This document shows positions 34,523 to 43,149 of a DNA stretch of 64,000 nucleotides, one piece after another (position 1 is the first letter of the stretch; each line of letters begins with the position of its first letter). This DNA is from Alkalihalobacterium chitinilyticum (GTDB lineage Bacteria; Bacillota; Bacilli; Bacillales; Bacillaceae_F). The notes below the pieces were generated by a model. The model was not told the DNA's origin, searched no databases, and saw only the letters and a list, made by a program, of their open reading frames with translations. The translations under genes and the position numbers were made by a program. The stretch is taken from the NCBI RefSeq assembly GCF_029028005.1, contig NZ_JAOTPO010000017.1, positions 1 to 64,000 on the forward strand. Direction: 5' to 3'.

Positions 34523-34644
34523 AATAGGAAAGATGGTTAGTAGCTTTGCTTTATAAAAAAAGGGAAAATTAAATTTGTGCAAAGGACTAATTTACTAGTA
34601 ATAATTACTTATAAAAATTGGAAGGAATAGAAAGAGGTGGGATT

Positions 34645-35076
34645 GTGAGTGTAACAGCCACTAGAAACCAATACGTAGTATTTACGATTAACCAGCAGTT
34701 ATTTTCACTTCCGATTAACGAAGTTGTTGAAATTCTTAGACCACAGACGGTCACTCAAATACCAGGAATTAAATCTCATATTCAAGGAGTGATCAATTTA
34801 AGAGGAAAGATTATTCCGGTAGTCAAAATGCATGGCCAATTGAATTCTGATGCAAAGCCAAATAAAAAAAATAGAATTGTTATCGTCCAAGGTGATAGTG
34901 AAAACATAGGAGTAACGGTTGATGAAGTTAAAATGGTTACCTATGTTGAACAAGAAAATATCGAACCACCGCCAGGGACGAAGGTCGATGAAGATTTTTT
35001 TCACGGTTTTGTTAAATTGGATGGTCAGGTGATCGGAATTTTAAACTTAGAAAAGGTATTATATCCAACTGAGTAG
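34645..35076 (+). CDS. cheW: Chemotaxis coupling protein CheW
   Basis: A 143-residue CheW. It shows the family features YVVFTINQQLFSLPINEVVE, GVINLRGKIIPVVKMHGQL (the receptor- and CheA-contacting region) and DEVKMVTYVEQENIEPP. CheW links CheA to the receptor hairpin tip in a signalling array. The in-frame TTG at 34618 has no ribosome site; GAGGTGG precedes the GTG at 34645. The next gene follows after 11 bases. It is the first gene of an eight-gene chemosensory operon running to 45802. Confidence 0.93.
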   Translation: MSVTATRNQYVVFTINQQLFSLPINEVVEILRPQTVTQIPGIKSHIQGVINLRGKIIPVVKMHGQLNSDAKPNKKNRIVIVQGDSENIGVTVDEVKMVTYVEQENIEPPPGTKVDEDFFHGFVKLDGQVIGILNLEKVLYPTE

Positions 35077-35087
35077 GAGGTGAAAAT

Positions 35088-37736
35088 GTGGAAGGAATTA
35101 ATATTTCGGAGTATATCGGGGTTTTTCTTGATGAAGTGGATGAGCAATTGTTAATTTTGGATCAGCAAATTATCGAGCTAGAAAATGATCCAGCGAATAG
35201 AGAAATTATTAATAATATTTTTAGAGCTGCACATACGTTAAAAGGCTCTTCTGCAGCGATGGGCTTTGAAGTGATGAAAGAATTAACTCATCATCTTGAA
35301 GGAGTCTTCGATTTAATTCGCAGACAGCAACTGCAATCGTCTAAAGAAATTTTTGATGTCATGTTTCAATCTATTGATGTGATCAAGCAGATAAAAAGCT
35401 CAATTATTGAAGGTCGAGGGGAAGATATAGATATTTCACCTTTATTAAAAAGTATAGAAGCAACAAAAGCAAAAAAAGTTACTCCTGAAATTAAAGACAG
35501 TAATGAATTTGATGAAATGGAAGCAGTATTGGTAGTTGAAGAACCTTTAGTCATTCATTTTGATCAATATCAGAAACATGTTCTACATGCAGCACTAAAT
35601 GATCAATACCTTATTTTTAATATTCACATTCAGCTGCAGAAGAAGTCGTTAATGAAATCAGTACGAACCATCCTACTACATAATAACTTAAAAGAAGTTG
35701 GGGAAATTGCAGTTACTTTCCCACAACGTGAGGAGATTGAAGCAGAAACGTTCAATGGAAATTTTATCTTCACCCTCATAACGATGGAAGAAGAAGGTTC
35801 CATTCAGAGAGTGATCGAGCAGGTTTCTGAAATTGAAAGTGTAAAAATCTGCCCAGTCACAATCGATCAATTAGTAGTCGAAAATGAAATGATGACTGAA
35901 GGAGAGCTAGCAGCAATTGAAAATACAACTTCTTCACAACCTTTGGAAATACTTGAAGTGCAGCAAGGTGAGGAAATAGTTAAGGCTGAAGAGACATTAA
36001 AACAAAAATTAAAAATTAACCCAACGGTTCGTGTTGATGTTGATAAATTGGAACATCTAATGAACTTAGTTGGGGAACTGGTCATTGATCAAACGAGATT
36101 AGTAGAAGTGAGAAACCGCTTTAGTCGAGTGACGGTGGAACATCAGGAAGAAGTAGAAATTTTAACAGAAGTAACGAATCATCTTAATCGGGTCATCGGA
36201 GAATTACAAGAAGGAATGATGAAAACGAGGATGTTACCAATTGAACAACTCTTTAATCGTTTCCCTCGTCTAGTAAGAGACACAGCAAGCATTGTTCAAA
36301 AAGAAGTAGACTTCTTGATGGAAGGAAAAGAGACAGAATTAGATCGAACGTTAATTGAGGAAATTAGTGACCCGCTCATTCACTTACTTCGAAATTCTGT
36401 AGATCATGGCATCGAGACACCTGACGAACGTGAACGTGTTGGGAAACCAAGAAAAGGAAAGGTATTAGTTAAAGCATTTCATCAAGAAAATCATATCGTC
36501 ATAACGATTACAGACGATGGGCGTGGAATAGATGCCCAAAAGATTAAAGAAACTGCGATTATAAATGGCACGCTTACTGAAGATGAAGCAAGTAAGATGA
36601 CAGAACGAGATTTAATTTTTCTTATTTTTAAATCAGGTTTGTCAACGGTAAAACAAGTCTCGGATATATCTGGTCGAGGGGTTGGCATGGATATTGTCCG
36701 TTCGCATATTGAAAAACTAAATGGAATTATAGATATAGAAACAGAAGTTGGTAAAGGTACGACCTTTACCATAAAGCTACCTCTAACCCTAGCAATTATT
36801 CGTTCTTTACTCATTGAACTAGGAAAGCGAATTTTCGCTATTCCACTTGTAAACGTCTTAGAAATTATTCGTCTTAATCCAGAAGAAGTGCAAACAGTGA
36901 AAGATAAAGAAGTTGCAATCGTCCGTGGAAGTGTGTTGCCGCTCGTACGAATGGATCAAAAATTAGGCATAAGGCAAGAAAAAACAGATAATCAGTTAAA
37001 CGAAACAAAACGTATTTTTGTGATCGTTGTTGGAATCGCAGATAAACGGATTGGAATAATTGCTGATCGAACGTTAGGTAACCAAGAAATTGTAATTAAA
37101 TCTTTAGGTCAATACATTGGCAATCCACCACATATAGCTGGGGCTACGATTATGGGGAATGGTAATGTTGCCCTTATTTTAGATATTGCATCGGTTGTTA
37201 ATGAAGAAGGGGCTCAAGATAATTTAGCAGATCAGAAGCAAAACAGTAGTGAAGAAAATGAGGAAGATCAACTTGTAACTTTTAAACTAGCTAATGAGGA
37301 GTATGGAATTAATATCTCATACGTCAAAGATATTATTTCGATACCGAAAATTACAAAAGTGGTCACATCTGCTCCGAGTGTCCTAGGAATGATTAATTTA
37401 CGTGGTAAAGTCATTCCTGTGATTGATTTAAGAGATTACTTTAATTTACCAACGAATTCTTTCAATAAGAAAACAAGGGTGATTGTTGTCAAGATTTCAG
37501 AAGCGGAAGTGGGTTATTTAGTAGATGAAGTCACTCAAGTTCTAAAAGTGAATAGAAACTGTTTGGAATTATGTGATGAAAACAATACGTATGTAAACAC
37601 CGAGATTATAGAGGGAATTTGTCATTTAGGTGAGCGATTAATTACTGTTCTGGATTTTGAGCAATTGATTTATAGTCAAGAAATTCACCAACTTACAAAT
37701 GAAAAGCTAGAGGAAATTGCAGCACAAATAAACTAG
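35088..37736 (+). CDS. cheA: CheA histidine kinase with an extra C-terminal CheW domain
   Basis: An 882-residue CheA. P1 (residues 1-105) has the phospho-accepting His49 in NNIFRAAHTLKGSSAAMGF. A P2-like segment lies at about 170-275. P3 dimerisation begins near 310 (KLEHLMNLVGELVIDQTRL). P4 kinase has N-box HLLRNSVDHGIE near 436, DDGRGID near 475 and GRGVGMDIV near 529. P5 spans about 568-705. A second CheW-type domain occupies about 727-870 (DQLVTFKLANEEYGINISYV), so the protein carries its own coupler beside the separate CheW. All kinase motifs are intact. GTG start behind AGGAGG. With no CheY in the cluster, the phosphoryl group probably goes to the receiver domains of CheB and of the GGDEF-EAL protein. 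Confidence 0.94.
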   Translation: MEGINISEYIGVFLDEVDEQLLILDQQIIELENDPANREIINNIFRAAHTLKGSSAAMGFEVMKELTHHLEGVFDLIRRQQLQSSKEIFDVMFQSIDVIKQIKSSIIEGRGEDIDISPLLKSIEATKAKKVTPEIKDSNEFDEMEAVLVVEEPLVIHFDQYQKHVLHAALNDQYLIFNIHIQLQKKSLMKSVRTILLHNNLKEVGEIAVTFPQREEIEAETFNGNFIFTLITMEEEGSIQRVIEQVSEIESVKICPVTIDQLVVENEMMTEGELAAIENTTSSQPLEILEVQQGEEIVKAEETLKQKLKINPTVRVDVDKLEHLMNLVGELVIDQTRLVEVRNRFSRVTVEHQEEVEILTEVTNHLNRVIGELQEGMMKTRMLPIEQLFNRFPRLVRDTASIVQKEVDFLMEGKETELDRTLIEEISDPLIHLLRNSVDHGIETPDERERVGKPRKGKVLVKAFHQENHIVITITDDGRGIDAQKIKETAIINGTLTEDEASKMTERDLIFLIFKSGLSTVKQVSDISGRGVGMDIVRSHIEKLNGIIDIETEVGKGTTFTIKLPLTLAIIRSLLIELGKRIFAIPLVNVLEIIRLNPEEVQTVKDKEVAIVRGSVLPLVRMDQKLGIRQEKTDNQLNETKRIFVIVVGIADKRIGIIADRTLGNQEIVIKSLGQYIGNPPHIAGATIMGNGNVALILDIASVVNEEGAQDNLADQKQNSSEENEEDQLVTFKLANEEYGINISYVKDIISIPKITKVVTSAPSVLGMINLRGKVIPVIDLRDYFNLPTNSFNKKTRVIVVKISEAEVGYLVDEVTQVLKVNRNCLELCDENNTYVNTEIIEGICHLGERLITVLDFEQLIYSQEIHQLTNEKLEEIAAQIN

Positions 37737-37760
37737 CAGTTATTTAGGAGGAATTCATAT

Positions 37761-40700
37761 ATGTTTGGAAAAGCTAAATTAGTAGACAAATTGAAAGATG
37801 CATCAACTGCAACAAGGACGGTAGAAGAAAAGGTAGAGAGCTTAACAGAAACGACACGACAAGTTGTTACAGGAGTAAAAGAGCAGTCAGCGACGATTGA
37901 GTCAACAACTTCGATGATGAACAATTTAAACCGTTCAGTAGAGGGTGTCGTGAAAAATGCGGAAAGTCTTCATTCAACAGTTGCAGATACGTTAACAAAT
38001 TTAAGCACGACGACAAAAGATATTAAAGATGCGGTAAACAATAGTTCAAGTACCACCGCATCTGTAGAAGAAATATCTGCTGCGATCGAAGAAATGGGCA
38101 CGCAAATTAAAAGTGTGGCTCAAAATGCAGATAGTATGACTTCTTCAGCGAAAGACACATCAGAGTCTATTCAAGAAGTCGCTGCCTCAATTGAGCAAGT
38201 CGCTGGTAATTCTCAGAGTACTGCAAGTTCGGTCGAACAAATTTCTGCCTCGATTGAACAAATGAGTAAATCTATTACAGGTGTTGCTAGTAATGCCGAA
38301 AGTTTAACGAAGTCGGCGAAGGAAACGACAGATGCAATTCAAGAAATGGCGGCTTCAATTGAACAGGTAGCTGGAAATGCGCAGAGTACGACTGGTTCTG
38401 TTGAAGAAGTGGCCGCTGCGATTGAAGAAATGAGTAGTTCGGTAAAAACGGTTGCCCAAAATGCGGAAGTATTGACGAAGTCTTCTCATGAAAATGCCTC
38501 AGCGATCCAAGAAATGGCGGCCTCAATTGAGCAAGTAGCAGGAAATGCTCAAAGTACTACGGGTTCTATTGAAGAAATTTCAGCTGCGATTGAGGAAATG
38601 GGGAGTCAAGTAAAAGGTGTGGCTCAAAATGCCGAAAGTTTAACGTCATCTTCTAAAGAAGTTAATTCTGCGATTCAAGAAATGGCGGCATCGATTGAGC
38701 AAGTAGCTGGAAATGCAAGTAGTACAGCAGCTTCTGTTGAAGAAGTGTCAGCAGCGATGGAAGAGATGGGGAGTCAAGTAACAGGGATTGCTGGAAATGC
38801 CGATAGTTTACACCGTTCATCAGAGGAAGTTGCTGCGGCGATCCAAGAAATGGCAGCATCAGTTGAACAGGTAGCAGGTAATGCTGCAAGTACAGCAAGT
38901 TCTGTAGAACAAGTTTCAGCTTCAATCGAACAAACGAGTAATTCCGTAAAATCAGTAGCCAAAAATGCGGAAAGCTTAACCGTATTTGCAGTCGATACGT
39001 CCGCATCAATTCAAGAGATGGCGGCCTCAATTGAACAAGTGGCGCAAAATGCTGAAAACGTCAATCAACTAAGTGTAAAAGTATTTAGTGATGCTAATGA
39101 TGGAAAGAATGCGGTCCAACAATCCATTCTTGGGATGAAAGAAATCGGTGAAGTGGTACAGCAAGCTTCCGGCGTTATGCAAAATCTAGGAAAAAGTTCA
39201 GATGAAATTGGGAGTATTATTGAAGTTATTGATGACATTGCCGAGCAAACCAATTTATTAGCACTAAATGCAGCCATTGAAGCAGCTCGTGCAGGTGAAC
39301 ATGGGAAGGGGTTTTCCGTAGTTGCAGATGAAGTTCGTAAGCTTGCCGAAAGAACAGCAACAGCTACAAAGGAGATTGCAGGTTTAATTAAAGGGATTCA
39401 AGCTGAAACGACAGATGCGATTAAAGCAATTGAAGTTGGTGAACAAAAAGTAGAGCAAGGGAACAAACTCTCTGATCAAGCGAATTCAGCAATAGAAAAA
39501 ATTGTCGACGGTATTGAGAATATTACAACGGAAATGAGTCAAATTACAACGGCAACTGGGGAGCAAGCTAAGCAAGCACAATCGATTGTAAATTCGGTCG
39601 AAAATGTGACAACACAAGCACGTTTAGTAACTCAAGCGACCAATGAACAAGCTATTGGTGTAGAAGAAATTGTAAAAGGTGTTGTAAATGCAAGAGAGCA
39701 AGTTCGCCAAATCACTGCTGCGACAACAGAACAAACAAAGCAAGCTCAAGGGATCGTAAAAGCGGTTGAAAGTATGACAGAGCAAGTAGGTCAAGTAACG
39801 GTCTCTATAAGAGAGCAAGTCGCTGGGGTTGATGAGATCAATCGTAGTGTTCGTAGTGCAAGAGAACAAGTGTCCCAAATTAACTCAGCGACGAATGAAC
39901 AAGCAAAGCAAGGTCGAGATATTGTAACATCTGTTGCAAATATGGAAGGACAAATTGAACTTGTTACCCAATCTGTAAAAGAACAAGCAGTAGGTGTTGA
40001 AGAGATTATAAAAGGAATTGTTAGTGCAAGAGAACAAGTCCGCCAAATAGATACTGCAACAGATGAGCAAACGAAACAAGCGGCTAACATCGTAAAATCT
40101 GTTGATGAAATGACGCATCAAATTTTATTAGTGACTCAATCCGTCAAAGAGCAAGCGTCTGGTGTTGAAGATATTGTTCAATCAACAGCAAGCGCAAAAG
40201 AACAAGTTCGTCAAATTTCAGTAGCTACAACCGAGCAAACGAAGCAAGCTCGAGAAATTGTGAAATCGGTACAAAATGTAACAGACCAAGCAGAGCTTGT
40301 GACGACTGCCGCAAAAGAACAGGCTGTTGGAATTGAAGAAATCATCTCCGGAATTGTTAATGCAAGAGAGCAAATTAATCAAATTAGTCTAGCGACTACA
40401 GAACAAGCTAAACAAGCAGACACAATTGTAAAATCTATCACAAACATTACAAAGCAATCAGAACAAGTTACGGTTGCGACGAAAGAGCAAGCGTTAGGTA
40501 TAGAAGAGATTATTGCTGGTATTAGTAATTCCCGAGATCAATTACGTCAAATTGCTCAAGTTCTAGTAACGATTAATACGAGTACTGAAGGCGTAGTGAC
40601 ATTAATGTCTAATGTATCCCAACAATCTGAAAATGTCACAGATGCAACAAAAGTCCAGCTGAGTGAATTATCGAATGTAACGAATACGATAGTGAATATG

Positions 40701-40805
40701 AAACAAATGGTGCAACGTAATGGGGATGTGTTAGATGGTCTGCACGCTGCCACACAGGACATACAGCAAAAAACGAAAAACTTATCTTACCAATTACAAG
40801 CTTAA
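37761..40805 (+). CDS. Giant soluble methyl-accepting chemotaxis protein without sensor domain
   Basis: A 1014-residue receptor with no signal peptide, membrane helix or ligand-binding domain; it is predicted helical almost end to end. The signalling tip is intact and central: [20 protein letters not shown] from residue 495, the turn Glu at 513, then [18 protein letters not shown]. On the N side six tandem 56-residue repeats occupy residues 101-436; on the C side six 56-residue repeats of different sequence occupy 601-936. The two arms are thus about 500 residues each, forming a long antiparallel hairpin. Each N-side repeat starts with a match to the methylation consensus, such as [10 protein letters not shown], with Glu/Gln pairs at 103/104, 159/160, 215/216, 271/272, 327/328 and 383/384. 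cheR and cheB follow. The input signal is unknown. Confidence 0.92.
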   Translation: MFGKAKLVDKLKDASTATRTVEEKVESLTETTRQVVTGVKEQSATIESTTSMMNNLNRSVEGVVKNAESLHSTVADTLTNLSTTTKDIKDAVNNSSSTTASVEEISAAIEEMGTQIKSVAQNADSMTSSAKDTSESIQEVAASIEQVAGNSQSTASSVEQISASIEQMSKSITGVASNAESLTKSAKETTDAIQEMAASIEQVAGNAQSTTGSVEEVAAAIEEMSSSVKTVAQNAEVLTKSSHENASAIQEMAASIEQVAGNAQSTTGSIEEISAAIEEMGSQVKGVAQNAESLTSSSKEVNSAIQEMAASIEQVAGNASSTAASVEEVSAAMEEMGSQVTGIAGNADSLHRSSEEVAAAIQEMAASVEQVAGNAASTASSVEQVSASIEQTSNSVKSVAKNAESLTVFAVDTSASIQEMAASIEQVAQNAENVNQLSVKVFSDANDGKNAVQQSILGMKEIGEVVQQASGVMQNLGKSSDEIGSIIEVIDDIAEQTNLLALNAAIEAARAGEHGKGFSVVADEVRKLAERTATATKEIAGLIKGIQAETTDAIKAIEVGEQKVEQGNKLSDQANSAIEKIVDGIENITTEMSQITTATGEQAKQAQSIVNSVENVTTQARLVTQATNEQAIGVEEIVKGVVNAREQVRQITAATTEQTKQAQGIVKAVESMTEQVGQVTVSIREQVAGVDEINRSVRSAREQVSQINSATNEQAKQGRDIVTSVANMEGQIELVTQSVKEQAVGVEEIIKGIVSAREQVRQIDTATDEQTKQAANIVKSVDEMTHQILLVTQSVKEQASGVEDIVQSTASAKEQVRQISVATTEQTKQAREIVKSVQNVTDQAELVTTAAKEQAVGIEEIISGIVNAREQINQISLATTEQAKQADTIVKSITNITKQSEQVTVATKEQALGIEEIIAGISNSRDQLRQIAQVLVTINTSTEGVVTLMSNVSQQSENVTDATKVQLSELSNVTNTIVNMKQMVQRNGDVLDGLHAATQDIQQKTKNLSYQLQA
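38061..39068 (+). repeat. Six tandem 168-bp repeats encoding the N-side arm of the receptor
   Basis: Units start at 38061, 38229, 38397, 38565, 38733 and 38901. Each encodes 56 residues (8 heptads) with the pattern [13 protein letters not shown] ... [15 protein letters not shown]. Conservation is higher at protein level than at DNA level (varied third bases), so the array is not a very recent duplication. Confidence 0.9.
39561..40568 (+). repeat. Six tandem 168-bp repeats encoding the C-side arm of the receptor
   Basis: Units start at 39561, 39729, 39897, 40065, 40233 and 40401. Each encodes 56 residues with the pattern [13 protein letters not shown] ... [19 protein letters not shown]. Number and period equal those of the N-side array, but the sequences differ. 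Confidence 0.88.
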
Positions 40806-40846
40806 ACTATTTGAAGAGATTTTAACGAGAACTTCATTTAAACGTA

Positions 40847-40890
40847 CATTCCATGGGAAGGAGTTATTCTCATGGAATGAGTTTTACTTT
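40847..40890 (+). terminator. Hairpin between the receptor gene and cheR
   Basis: CATTCCATG pairs with CATGGAATG around a 15-base loop and is followed by AGTTTTACTTTT. It may terminate part of the transcripts, giving more CheW, CheA and receptor than downstream proteins. Confidence 0.65.
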
Positions 40891-40911
40891 TACTGAGAGA
40901 GGTTTTGTAAG

Positions 40912-41715
40912 ATGAATCAATTTTCTATCAAGCATTTTAGTCAATTAGTGTATCAAAAATGTGGACTGAATTACTTGAACAATTTAGTAACGTTAGAAAA
41001 TAAAATTATGAAACGTGTCCATGAGCTACAACTAAATTCTTTATGGGAGTATTGTAAATACCTTGAAGAACAACCAGTTGAATGGGATCAGGCAGTTGAA
41101 ATATTAACTATCAATGAAACCTATTTTTATCGAGAAGAAAATCAATTGGTTGAATTTAAAAATGTTGTTTTACCACTTATTAAGCAAAAGGGTGGGAAAG
41201 TTAGAATTTGGAGTGCGGCCTGTTCAACAGGGGAAGAACCCTATACATTAGCAATGATGATCAAAGAAACGGGTTTGTTTCCACCAGAGGAATTCGAAAT
41301 CGTTGCGACAGATATTAATAAGCGTGTATTAGAAGTAGCTGAAAATGGGTTTTATAGCAAAACGTCACTGTCATTTCGAAGGATACCTGATGAGTTGTTG
41401 AATAAATATTTTGTAGAAGGTCCCACTGGTTATACGGTCACAAATGAAATAAAAGAACAGGTGCAGTTTAAATACTTAAACTTACTAGATGAGACCTCTA
41501 TGAAGCAAATGCTCCATTTTGATGTAATATTTTGCCGGAACGTTCTTATCTACTTTGATCAAGAAACAATAAAAAAAGTAACGACGCATTTTTTTCACTC
41601 CCTAAAAAAAGACGGATATTTGTTTTTAGGCCATTCAGAAAACATTTCTACCTTTAATATAGGATATAAAACGGTAAACACTCCGAGCACCTTTTACTAT
41701 AAAAAGGAGTTATAA
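40912..41715 (+). CDS. cheR: Chemoreceptor methyltransferase CheR
   Basis: A 267-residue CheR. The N-terminal helical domain (KHFSQLVYQKCGLNYL) is followed by the SAM-dependent methyltransferase domain: TINETYFYREENQL, IWSAACSTGEEPYTLAMM (SAM-binding motif near residue 100), EIVATDINKRVLEVAENGFY and FDVIFCRNVLIYFDQE. It transfers methyl groups from SAM to receptor glutamates. The obvious local substrate is the giant receptor just upstream, which carries repeated methylation-type sites. cheB begins 1 base after its stop. Confidence 0.93.
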   Translation: MNQFSIKHFSQLVYQKCGLNYLNNLVTLENKIMKRVHELQLNSLWEYCKYLEEQPVEWDQAVEILTINETYFYREENQLVEFKNVVLPLIKQKGGKVRIWSAACSTGEEPYTLAMMIKETGLFPPEEFEIVATDINKRVLEVAENGFYSKTSLSFRRIPDELLNKYFVEGPTGYTVTNEIKEQVQFKYLNLLDETSMKQMLHFDVIFCRNVLIYFDQETIKKVTTHFFHSLKKDGYLFLGHSENISTFNIGYKTVNTPSTFYYKKEL

Positions 41716-41716
41716 T

Positions 41717-42766
41717 ATGAAAAAGTATGGAGTACTCGTTGTAGATGACTCAGCTTTTATGCGAAGAGCAATTGGACAAGTCATTGAACAACATGAGGAG
41801 TTATACGTCGTTGGCATAGCTAGAAATGGAAAAGATGCCATTGAAAAAGTAAAAAGATTACAACCAGCCGTTGTCACTTTAGATATTGAAATGCCAGAAA
41901 TGGACGGACTGGAAGCATTAGAAATTATTATGAATGAATGTCCAGTTCCTGTCGTCATGCTCACAAATGCCTCAGCTGATACTGCTTCTCCGTCTATAAC
42001 ATCAATAGAACTAGGAGCAGTTGATTTTATTGTTAAAGAAAAATTATTTAATCAAGCCTCCCTTGAAACGATAAATAGCTTTTGGGAAAGAATTGAAGTG
42101 GCGATCCGTGCAAATGTCAAACCTAAAAAACCTCGGTCGACAGCTGAAGCTTTGCCGGTTGCATTAAAAGCCCATAGTAAATTAACATTTTCAAAACATG
42201 TAGAGCTCTTAGTTATCGGTTGTTCAACTGGAGGACCAGCGGCTCTTCAAGAAATCCTCCCTTATTTTGAAAACGGATTACCTTTTCCAGTTGTTGTTGT
42301 TCAGCATATGCCAAAAGGATTTACGAAACCACTTGCGGATCGTTTTAACTCTATATGCCATCTGCCGGTAAAGGAAGCAGAGGATCAAGAGGTGTTGATG
42401 CCAGGCAATATTTATATTGCCCCGGCAGGCTTACAAACTACGATTAAAAAGGATGGTCATGGGGCAATTTTCGACTTAACTGAAGATGCCGCCATTGATA
42501 CCTTGTATCATCCATCTGTTGATGTCACGTTATTATCTGCTACTAGTATTTATAAAGAAAAGCTCTTAACTGTGATTTTAACGGGAATGGGACAAGACGG
42601 GTTATTAGGGTGTAAACAAGTAAAAGAAAATAAGGGGAAAATCATTGTAGAAGCGGAATCAACTTGTGTTGTTTACGGGATGCCACGGGTTGTATATGAG
42701 GCAGGACTTGCGGATAAACAAGCACCGATTACAAATATCGTTTCGGCTATAAAATCACTAATATAA
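41717..42766 (+). CDS. cheB: Chemoreceptor methylesterase/deamidase CheB
   Basis: A 349-residue CheB with both domains. The receiver (residues 1-125) keeps the acidic pair in VLVVDDSAFMRRAIGQV, the phospho-Asp in VVTLDIEMPEMDG and the Lys in AVDFIVKEK. The catalytic domain (about 160-345) has the Ser in VIGCSTGGPAALQEIL, the His in VVVQHMPKGFTKPLADRF and the Asp in ILTGMGQDGLLG. It removes methyl groups or deamidates receptor Gln when phosphorylated by CheA. ATG follows AAAAAGGAG with correct spacing. Its presence with CheR shows the pathway is meant to adapt. Confidence 0.93.
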   Translation: MKKYGVLVVDDSAFMRRAIGQVIEQHEELYVVGIARNGKDAIEKVKRLQPAVVTLDIEMPEMDGLEALEIIMNECPVPVVMLTNASADTASPSITSIELGAVDFIVKEKLFNQASLETINSFWERIEVAIRANVKPKKPRSTAEALPVALKAHSKLTFSKHVELLVIGCSTGGPAALQEILPYFENGLPFPVVVVQHMPKGFTKPLADRFNSICHLPVKEAEDQEVLMPGNIYIAPAGLQTTIKKDGHGAIFDLTEDAAIDTLYHPSVDVTLLSATSIYKEKLLTVILTGMGQDGLLGCKQVKENKGKIIVEAESTCVVYGMPRVVYEAGLADKQAPITNIVSAIKSLI

Positions 42767-42776
42767 GGAGCAGGTT

Positions 42777-43121
42777 ATGGGGAATTTTAATCGCATGATT
42801 ATCAATCGTGTAGAAATTTTAAAATGTGATGGCGAAATCACCTTAAAAAATGGAGACACTTTTAAAACGTATATTTATGAGTTAATTGAAGCTAATACGA
42901 ACCAATTGTTACTAGATTTAAGCGACGTACCTTATTTAAATAGTGCAGCTATAGGATATATAGCTGATGCAGTGTTAAAAGCAAGGAGTAAAAACAAGGA
43001 GTTAATTGTAGCTGGTCTTCAACCTAATATACAAGAAATCTTTGAAATCACAAAATTGGGTACATTTGTAAAATTATTTAATGATGTCGGTGAAGCTTTG
43101 TTAAGTTTTAAAGAAGTATAA
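42777..43121 (+). CDS. STAS-domain protein (anti-sigma antagonist-like)
   Basis: A 114-residue single STAS domain. The motif YLNSAAIGYIADAV places Ser56 where SpoIIAA and RsbV have their phosphorylated Ser (canonical DSxGLG, here NSAAIG). Such proteins bind an RsbW-type kinase when unphosphorylated and thereby release its target. An RsbW-like ATPase is encoded two genes downstream, so the two probably form a partner switch. AAGGAG precedes the ATG; cheB ends 10 bases upstream. The changed motif (Asn for Asp) may alter phosphorylation, which is uncertain. Confidence 0.85.
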   Translation: MGNFNRMIINRVEILKCDGEITLKNGDTFKTYIYELIEANTNQLLLDLSDVPYLNSAAIGYIADAVLKARSKNKELIVAGLQPNIQEIFEITKLGTFVKLFNDVGEALLSFKEV

Positions 43122-43149
43122 CTCTTTTTTTATGAGGGAGGTAAACTAG

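Noticed and set aside
38287-39030. Long open frames on the minus strand inside the receptor gene
   Set aside because: They are antisense shadows of the repeat-rich coding sequence, Leu/Pro/His-rich and without ribosome sites.
38061-39068. Regular 168-bp repeats that could suggest a CRISPR or satellite array
   Set aside because: They are in-frame coding repeats of the receptor's coiled coil, without unique spacers or identical repeat units.
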